Positions 55,839 through 64,000 of a stretch of DNA of 64,000 nucleotides are shown here, piece by piece; within the stretch, counting starts at the first letter, position 1; each line of letters begins with the position of its first letter. This DNA comes from Fusarium oxysporum f. sp. lycopersici 4287. Lineage: Eukaryota > Ascomycota > Sordariomycetes > Hypocreales > Nectriaceae. The stretch is from NCBI RefSeq assembly GCF_000149955.1, contig NC_030986.1:824787-888786 (forward strand), written 5' to 3'. The position numbers were made by a program, and so were the translations under genes. The notes beneath the pieces are model-generated. The model was not told where the DNA came from and ran no database searches. It saw only the letters and a program-made list of their open reading frames with translations.

Positions 55839-57457
55839 GTTGGTTTGTTCTGTTAGTTCAGAAGTATACTGATTAGTTGGTTGTATGGTTGCTCTAAGCT
55901 CAAGTTGCAGTGATAGGTTCAAAGGTAAGAAGACAGTCAATGTATTGATGATGATATCAAAATCTCAGCTTCAGGAAGGAAAAACTCCTTCTATTTAAAT
56001 AAAGTCAAGTCGCCCTTCATTCGCAAACACGCAGAAAAGAACTTTGAGCAGCCTCAAACTGGAAAAACCACCACCATCAACATCTCAACTCCAGCATCCG
56101 CGATCCCAAAAAACGGCCCCCATCCAAACCGACAAGCCACGGTCGCGCAGAAGCGTAGAGGCAACAAAGCCAACCGCCAGACCATCAACACCACCGTGAA
56201 AGCCTCAATTGGACGGTGGCGAAAAAAGCAAACTGAAACGGGACTGCGCCGCGGACAGTTCAGAAAAGTTGAACAACTCAATGTTTGGCGGAAATGGGAC
56301 CCATATCAGACACTCGCAATTGCGCAGAACTCAAATCACTGGAAACCCCTGGTGACATCAGCCACAGAGGTAGCCAAGGTAAGGTAGTGGCTCAGCCGGC
56401 CGGCCCCCAAAGATAACGTATTGAGAGAAGTACTTCGGTGAGCATTTTGGCACTCATTTGCGGCAAGTTTCAGATAGTGTGTTATAGTGTGTTACATTGT
56501 CTTTGCGGATGATTAAAGTCCCCCCGTTGAGAGCTCTTCAGCATATTTTCACTGATGGTCATTCAGTGGGAAGAACAGTGTAGCTGCGCCACACCTTCAA
56601 TTCAGGATAGTTATCAGTCCAAGGTCAGGCTGTCCAATTAATTAAGTTGGCTTACAGTTCCCTGTCTTCTTATCTTATTGGAGGCCTTCCCAAACATTTT
56701 GCTGCACGTTTCAGGGCGGATTCGGTTCAAAACATACAGTCTATGAGGGAGGAATTATCACGATGTTGACAAGTTCATAGCGGCCGCCATAAAGCTACAT
56801 GCATCCTTGGTAGTCAAAGCCTGGATGGATATTATCTCCTATCGGTCAACTGCCACCCTCTCAGACATTTGCCAACTTGCAATTTTAACAAAAGATCATT
56901 TTTGAATAGAGAAGAACCACACAAGGATTTTAACTGGGCTAACTAGACATGCTTATTTAGTGGTAACCTTAGAAGAGGTTATTAACCCTAAATTAAATCC
57001 GGCATGGTATAACTCGATCAGCATTCACGAAAATGTGTTTGCAAGTCATCCTCAGATGTAAATAAAGCCTCACATCCCCTGAGCAAACAAGGTACAAACG
57101 TCAAGTCGGGGTGCTTCTTATTTCTGTGTTGTAGCTAACTAATCGCTGCTCTGCTGGATTATCTTTTCCCCGGGACCGCCAGCAGCCGCACCGCTCCAAG
57201 CTACCCTGCTGGCGTCAGCGGGTCCCTGATCTGAGTCAAGGAGGGGTAATAAGGAAACATGCCCCGAAGATCGGAGGGGCAGAATTCTCTTCCTCTGACA
57301 CATCTTCAACTATTATCTCGCCCGTATATTAGTTGTGCTTGTTCTTTCTTCATAAAAACGACTCTTTCCAGAACATCAGCTCGGACTATGGTCCAGGAAT
57401 GCCCTTGCTCCTAGGCTACCACCCTCTCTGCATAAATCTTGCTATATCGGTGCCGCC
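55839..57457. other. Intergenic region upstream of the LYS2-like gene
   Basis: No supportable gene. A + frame open from 55929 to 56388 has no ATG. Bases ~56930-57000 are AT-rich with TTAACC/GGTTA inverted pieces. A GC-rich patch at 57170-57240 lies near the probable promoter of the next gene. Confidence 0.4.
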
Positions 57458-60400
57458 ATGGGGCTTCCCGATCCCACCAACGAGCTCGACTGGAGCTACA
57501 TCGGTGCCATTCACGAGATATTCCACAAGAATGCTTTGAAGAATCCTGACGCGCCGTGCGTCACAGAAACGGCCTCCTCCACTACGCCCGAGAGGAGCTT
57601 CAATTACAAGCAGATCTATGAGGCGTCCAATGTCTTGGCTAACCAGCTCCATGAAGCTGGCATTGCTCATGGCGATGTCGTTATGATATTTGCCTATCGT
57701 TCCGTCGAACTCGTCATCGCCTTCCTGGGAACTCTTGCTGCCGGTGCCACAATTACTGTCCTAGACCCGGCATACCCCCCGGCGAGACAGCAGATCTACC
57801 TGGAAGTCTCACAACCCAAGGCCCTGATCACGATTGGCAAGGCCAGAGACGAGAATGGTACTTTCGCGCCGCGTGTCCAGAATTATATCGACGAGGAGCT
57901 ATCCCTTAAGATGCAAATACCGGAGTTGCGTATGAGCGATGATGGACACCTTACCGGTGGCCAGGTTGACGGGAAGGAAGTCTTTATAGACGCTGAAGGC
58001 AAAGCATCAGCGCCTCCTGATGTTCTTGTGGGCCCGGACTCAATCAGTATTCTGAGCTTTACCAGTGGTACAACATCCACACCCAAGTACGAGATCCAGC
58101 AACCCTTAAAGTTTCGAATATTGCTAACTATTTCCAGGGGCGTCTTGGGCAGACATTACAGCTTAGCCAAGTACTTCCCGTGGATGGCCAAAACCTTCAA
58201 CTGGACCTCAGACACAAAGTTCGCTTGTCTAAGGTAAAGCTTATCAATGATGATGCCCGTCACAGCTCTGCTAACCAACGACAGTGGCATAAGCCATGAT
58301 CCTATTCAGCGAGACATCTTCAGTCCGATTTTCATGGGCGGAGAGCTAATTATCCCTGCTCGCGAGAATATCGCCCACGAAAGATTAGCTGAGTGGTTCC
58401 GCGATCACAAACCTAACGCGGTCCATTTGACTCCTGCGATGGGCCAAATCTTGTGCGGCGGCGCCAAGGTAGAGTTCCCTTCATTGAAGTGGGTTCTCTA
58501 CGTTGGTGATATTCTGACCAAGAAAGATTGTGCTGCGCTCCGCAAGCTGGCGCCTAACGCTGAGATTTGCGCTGCATATGGTACCACTGAGACGAGCCGC
58601 AGCGTATCATACTACCACATCAAGAGCCACGCCGAAGATCCGAATGCATTTGATAAGTTTGGCGATATTGTTCCTGCTGGAAAGGGCATCGAGAACGTCC
58701 AGCTCCTCGTTGTCAACCGGGAGGATCCAACCAAGCTTTGTGGCATCGGCGAGGTCGGTGAGATTATGTTGAGATCAGCAGGCTTAGCCGAGATAAGTCA
58801 TTCCTTTCCTTTTCTGATAGAGTCATGCTAATAATTTACTTTACGGATATTTGAATGACCCAGAGAAAACCAAGGAAAAGTTCCTCGACAACTGGTTCGT
58901 TGACAACCAAAAGTGGGTTGAGGCGGATAACAAAGTTGCTGATCAAGCCAACGAGCCCTGGAGAAAGTATTACAAAGGCCCGCGAGACAGGATCTACAGA
59001 ACTGGCGACTTGGGGTATTTTTTGGACGACTCTGGCGATTGCGCAATTACAGGAAGAGCTGATGATCAAGTCAAAGTTCGTGGCTTTCGCATTGAGCTTA
59101 ATGAGATCGACACCAACTTGAAAGGACACCGTTTAGTCCGCGAGTGTAAGACGCTCCTTCGAAGAGATCGGAACGAAGAGCCAACACTGGTTAGCTACAT
59201 TGTGCCTGAACACCAAGAGTGGATCAAGTGGCTAGCAGATCACAGCTTGGAAGATACTGAGCAGCAAGGTACCGAGATCGGAGCTGTCATTGTGTATTCC
59301 AAGCGCTACCGCCCAATGCAAACGGAGATTCGGGACCATCTTAAGTCTAGATTGCCAGTTCAAGCTGTCCCGTCATACTTCATCTTCCTACAGAAGATGC
59401 CTTTGAACCCTAACGGCAAGATTGACAGTCCAAACCTGCCATTCCCGGACGCGGCCCTGATCTCGGAGGAGGCTTCAGAGGAGGATTTGAAGAGATGGGA
59501 AACACTCAGCAACACCGAAAAGGAAGTAGCGGAGCAGTGGGCGACTCTCATCAATGGTTTGAATGCCAAGACCCTACAGCCTGAGTCTGATTTCTTCGAA
59601 AGTGGTGGGCACAGTCTGCTGGCCCAGCAGTGTTTCTCAATACCCGCAAACACCTGGGGGTAAACCTGCTTATTAACTCACTATACTCGAATTCATCCCT
59701 GAGGGCTCTTAGCGCACATATTGACCGCCAGCGTGAGGGCAAAGACAATTCGGACGCAACAGAGGACGATAAGGCTGCATATGCCCATTCACTCGATAAG
59801 CTGCTCGCTAGCCTCGATGCCAAGTATCAGACGGCGGATCCTGCGACACTTACACCGGCAACGAAGACGACTGTTTTTGTGACTGGCGCCACGGGCTTCC
59901 TAGGCTCTTATATCGTCAAGGACTTGCTTGAGCGTCAGAACATACACGTGATCGCCCATGTCCGTGGAACGAACAGTGACCAAGCCGCCCTCGAGCGGCT
60001 TCAGAGGTCACTTCGCGGATACGGCGTATGGCAGGACTCTTGGGCCACTAGGCTGACTGCAGTTACTGGTGACCTAACACAGCCGCGCCTTGGACTTGAC
60101 AACGATACATGGGGGATGCTTAGTGACTCTGTCGATGTGGTTATCCACAACGGCGCCCTCGTCCACTGGGTAAAGCAGTATAAGCATCTTGAGCGAAGCA
60201 ACGTCCTCTCAACAGTTGATGCCATGCGACTTTGTAACCAGGGCAAGCCTAAGATTTTCACATTCATTAGCTCGACAAGCGTTCTAGACACCGATCACTA
60301 CATCAACCTATCACACGAGCAGACCAGCACTGGAAAAGGCGCTGTCATGGAAGCAGATGACATGATGGGCAGTCGCACCGGTCTCGGCACTGGATACGGC

Positions 60401-61218
60401 CAGTCCAAATGGGTAAGTAACCTCCATAACCTTTCTGCTTGAGTAGCATTCATTCTCATACACCACAGGTATCTGAGCAACTCGTCCGCGAGGCTGGCAG
60501 ACGAGGTCTCCTCGGATCTGTTGTCCGACCTGGTTATATCCTTGGAGACGCTACTACAGGTGTCTGCAATAATGATGACTTTCTTATCCGCATGCTCAAG
60601 GGCTGTATCCAGCTGTCTAGCCGCCCGTATATCATCAACACGATCAACGCCGTACCTGTAGGCCATGTCTCTACTGTCGCCGTTGCAGCTAGCTTAAACC
60701 CTCTCCTGGCCGAAACTGAAAACAGCAACAGCAACAGCAACGATGTCGGTGTCCACGTTGTTCACGTCACTGCCCATCCTCGTCTGCGCATGAACGAGTA
60801 TCTCTCTATCCTGAGCTACTATGGCTATGATGTTAATGAAGTAGATTACGACGACTGGAAGGCCCAGCTTGAGACCTTTGTTTCAGCAGGTCCTATTCAG
60901 AAAGATGAGGAACAAAGCGCTTTAATGCCTCTTTTCCACATGGCAATAACTGATCTGCCTACAACCACTCGCGCACCAGAACTTAATGACCGCAATGCTG
61001 TTGCTATCCTTAAGGCTGATGCAAACCGGTGGACAGGTATTGATAAGAGTACAGGAGAGGGCATTGATAGGGAATGTGTTGGTCGCTTCTTAAGATACCT
61101 TGCTGAAACAGGTTTCCTGCCATGGCCAAGCAGACAGGGCAGGGAGTTACCGGCTATTAAGGATAGTATTATTGAGGCACAAAAGTTTAGTGTTGGAGGA
61201 CGTGGAGGTGTAGTATAA
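57458..61218 (+). CDS. LYS2-like adenylation-thiolation-reductase protein (alpha-aminoadipate reductase paralog), with a 1-nt frameshift
   Basis: Coding segments 57458-58086, 58138-58233, 58285-58792, 58845-60412 and 60469-61218 give 1,183 residues if one base missing near 59630 is allowed for. The order is adenylation domain (SFTSGTT at A3, YGTTETSR at A5, GRADDQVKVRGFRIEL at A8, NGKID at A10), thiolation domain (FFESGGHSLLAQQ, phosphopantetheine Ser), and thioester reductase (TVFVTGATGFLGSYIVKDLL for NADPH; GYGQSKW for the Tyr-x3-Lys pair). In the lysine pathway Lys2 reduces alpha-aminoadipate to its semialdehyde. Here the A3 loop and neighbouring core differ from the usual SFTSGSEGIPKG, so I infer a paralog with another acid substrate rather than the housekeeping enzyme. 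At 59630 CAGCAG is followed by TGTTTC where one A before TG would restore MFLNTRK. Intron 3 is AT-AC (see findings). A low-complexity NSNSNSN insert (near 60722) lies in the reductase. It may be a decaying gene. Confidence 0.83.
58793..58844 (+). other. Probable AT-AC intron (52 bp) in the LYS2-like gene
   Basis: The exon ends GCCGAG (58787-58792), the intron starts ATAAGT and ends TTTAC, and the next exon begins GGATATTTG. A branch-like GCTAAT lies at 58827-58832. The join gives LAE-GYLNDPEKTKEKF, as expected for the family, with phase 0 on both sides. No GT-AG pair nearby keeps the frame open. Confidence 0.7.
60723..60741 (+). repeat. AACAGC microsatellite within coding sequence
   Basis: About three tandem AACAGC units encoding Asn-Ser repeats in the reductase domain, a likely surface loop. 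Confidence 0.8.
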
Positions 61219-64000
61219 GGAGAGGCAATAAGGATAAAAGTTAAAAGTTTAAAAAGTAAAAAAGGTATTTTCTTTATTACTTCTGTCTTGACAAAAAAAG
61301 CCGAAAATTTTATTTAATACTAAGTCTCCAGTGTATTGCCTCACGTCGGGGTAAACTATGCCCGCTACTTGAGCCAATTTTAGACAATACAAAAATATAA
61401 CAGATTGATAAGACTTCAGAATCATTCTCGAAGCTGTTATGGAGCCAATGCAGAGCCTCGTCGTGCCCCCGCTGAAGCCTTAAACCTTGATCTCCATCAA
61501 CATTCCAGTGCATCGGCAATCGAAAGTTTACATTCCAAGGGTCCGCAGCCCTATTTGTAAGTGCCGGGACTTATCAGAGATATATACTTGGTATGCACCT
61601 AGATAGACTTGTGAATTGCTGACTATTCGCCTGTAGCATAGAGTATAATTTGTCTTTCACAGGCCGCTAATCATCCACGTACAAGACTTGTATGTGAGAT
61701 CATAAGCTAAGGGCGAACTGTTCATCTGGCATTGCGGTGATTGGCCTCAGAAGTCGGAGGTATAGGGTTAACGGCCACTTGACAGCCAGTCATAGCATAT
61801 GTGCGAGTAGCGCAGCCTGTGCTTAGGGCGAGTTAGGGAATCGTACCTATAGTCAAGCCAGGAGGAACGCATGTAAGATTTTGAGAGCAGCTTGCTATGG
61901 AAAGGACTGCGGTCGAGATCCCAGGTTAGCACTATCCTTTGATCTCAGCGTTGTGGTTAGATAATCTTTCTGTTGCCTCATCAGAGTGTGGAAAGTCTAT
62001 CACAAAAGGTAGATTAGGGCATAACATCAGTATCAGTCACGAGGGACAACAGAACCAGGCTCAAAAGTATAGCAATCATTGACAAGGCGACGGAAATCAG
62101 TAACGAGGACGCCTCAAAACAACAACAACAACACTGCTGGGCCTGGCAGCTTCTTTAACCCAAAGTTCACCACCTACCACCTCCAGCACAACCTGACAGC
62201 ACCACACCATCATCACACTCGCATTGAACAAAACAGCAAAACTCAGCAGCCTCATTTCCGCAAATCGCAAGAACAGCTTCGCAAGCGCAACGCAAAAGCC
62301 TAGAATAGACGTGAGCTTGGCCAAGATAAGCTATTCGCAAAACTATCAATTCCAAGTTTCGATAGCTCGACGCTTCGACCATAGAATCCCTGCGTTCAGC
62401 TTGGCCTCGACCTCTAGAGGTCAACAGGGCTCCCCTCCCCTATCTGGGGCAGATCATCGGGACGAGCAGAGCTTCTCGGCTCCAGTTGTGGCAAAAATGT
62501 CCAAGGCACTGGAGCGTGCGAAAGCGAGAGTGAAGATGAAAAATGACATTTAGACTAGATGACATTGCTTTTTGGCTATACGACGGGGCCTGAGCACGGG
62601 TTGCCAAGGCATAATGGGGTGATATGAAAACTCAGAGTCTCCATGCATCACTCATCGCTATGGAGATAGTATGCGCTGAACTGTAATGGCCAAGACGTGT
62701 TAACGAATGCCTGTATGCTTCTGCATCAGTAGCATGCTCCCATGACGAAAGGATTCCCCTTTTCAATGCTGCAAGCCAACACAACAGCAACGGCCAACGA
62801 AGAGCTCACCAAGAAGGGAACAAGCAGACTCACGCGCGGTTTGAGAGTGACAGGCCTGCATGGAACTATCACCGTTGGCGTGGTGCGCTAACACAAATCG
62901 TCTCCGGTGACAAGGGCAGCATTGGTAAAGCAGAACGAGAAAGTGGACTGCGCTTTATATGGGGAAAAAAAAGAGCGATAAGAAATAAGTACGATTTGAG
63001 GCTATTTCGCACTGGAATGCGGCTTCAACCGATAGAACGTGTCGTTTTGTATGGTCTTGTCTCACAGCGGGAGATGACTCTCCACTCCCGCAGCCGCTGA
63101 ACATTCTGAGGCTTAAAGTCGTTGACTCAACTTCAGTTGAGGAGAGCGACAAGACGAGGATATTAATTGGTCCCTGGGGCTATCGCGTGGTAATGAGCAA
63201 GGATTCCTCAGATCGTGTTGAACCCTTACGATTTTTGTGCGACAAAATGTCACCTCGTAGGTCATGTCCCTTGCATTATCGCGATTTATCCAAATATTAC
63301 CGGCAAATGTATTATTTTATGAACAGGGAAGCACAACTCAGGGGCAGGGAGTAGGGATCCTCGATGGTCCAATGAGATGAACTAGACTGTTGGAGAATTT
63401 GCAAATCAACCTCGGCGAATGGATCCGAAGCACTGACTGTTTATTCATGCCAAAAGTTTCAATCGAATGACCGGACGATGTCGAAACTTGACATTTCACA
63501 AAGGGTCCTATCAATCATGGATCATGATTATAGTCAAAGAGGCTTCCCCAGTATTCAATGCCACCGTAAGTAAGACGATTATAACTACCAGTAGCACGAC
63601 AGCCACCGTCAGGAACGCTTTCGCATCTACTCCTCCTTTTTACCCCTAAAAAAAGAAAATATTCACTTATGCAGATGCATAAAACACACCCTCTCGCATG
63701 CGCACGATTGCTTACGATAGCTTAGCACCAAGTGGGCGAGTCACGGACGCCAATTGGACTCTAGAAGACGCCACAGCGCGAATGATGCAAATTGCACCCT
63801 CTTGTAGCGCTTGCATTCTTTCAAAGTGCCCCCAAGCCACCAAACAACCGGATCTTTCGATGCCCGTTTTTTTCGTGGCAATTGGGTTCATCCTTCTTTA
63901 ATCTCCCCCTTGGGTTAATGCAAGCCTTGACAAACCGTCTATGACGCTTGGTTGTGTTTCTGTGTGTTTCCTTTGTCGTTGTCATCCACACTCTGGAGAT
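61219..64000. other. Gene-free right end of the window
   Basis: About 2.8 kb with no supportable gene. The frames at 62079-62553 (+) have no ATG at their left ends and no motif; they include a CAA/AAC repeat near 62116. Weak frames at 63467 and 63698 also lack support. The region could be promoter or spacer for a gene beyond the window. Confidence 0.4.

Noticed and set aside
55929..56388. A 153-codon + frame upstream of the LYS2-like gene
   Set aside because: No ATG in frame, overlaps the leader of the small minus-strand gene, and its basic reading has no recognisable motif.
62079..62553. Two + frames in the right-end region
   Set aside because: They start at TTG, have no ATG near the front and no motif; a CAA/AAC repeat explains part of the openness.
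1..64000. CRISPR arrays, rRNA genes, bacterial-type operons
   Set aside because: I looked for regular spaced repeats, 5S-like and large rRNA sequence, and closely packed co-directional genes, and saw none.

Overview
The window looks like nuclear DNA of a filamentous ascomycete, most like Fusarium or a close relative (Sordariomycetes, Hypocreales). The evidence is short 46-61 bp introns with GTAAGT or GTATGT donors, intron-bearing tRNAs, no operons, and the mix of housekeeping and secreted proteins. The genus is an inference from general likeness, not from a search. There are three runs of N (15880-15987, 23175-23274, 30988-31563), and two of them interrupt genes.

Layout. 1-18.2 kb is an ordinary gene-bearing stretch: the 3' end of a protein tyrosine phosphatase, a SOK1/Tcp11 protein, an M1 aminopeptidase, an intron-containing tRNA-Pro(AGG), a secreted type-B carboxylesterase/lipase, an unrecognised protein broken by a gap, and the ARPC3 subunit of Arp2/3. 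18.2-23.6 kb is a decayed block without intact genes: a diverged direct repeat, a SNF2-helicase relic, and an unrecognised gene with a frameshift and a stop. 23.7-28.1 kb holds TRM6 (tRNA m1A58 methyltransferase subunit) and a flavin monooxygenase. 30.2-34.0 kb holds a striking secreted histidine-rich protein with five Lys-Arg-Ser sites. 34.5-47.3 kb returns to ordinary genes: a PHO89-type phosphate symporter, tRNA-Gly(GCC), a FucP-type sugar transporter, a small Cys-motif protein, SDA1 (60S ribosome export) and the mitochondrial phosphate carrier. 48.8-61.2 kb has an accessory flavour: an intronless 2,090-residue NACHT-ankyrin receptor-like protein, a 77-residue protein just upstream of it, and a LYS2-like adenylation-thiolation-reductase paralog. 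The last 2.8 kb shows no supportable gene.

Points of most interest. (1) The LYS2-like gene appears to contain an AT-AC intron: ATAAGT at its start, AC at its end, 52 bp, with the phase fitting exactly. (2) The histidine-rich precursor carries Kex2-type sites, all followed by serine, and ends in a 9-residue tail. (3) Three otherwise conserved genes each carry exactly one 1-nt indel, two of them in homopolymers. Either the assembly has errors or these are real null alleles. (4) The FMO gene uses a GC-AG intron.

The genes do not form one pathway. Two phosphate transporters, one for the plasma membrane and one mitochondrial, lie in the window, but about 10 kb and several genes apart, so no functional cluster is implied.
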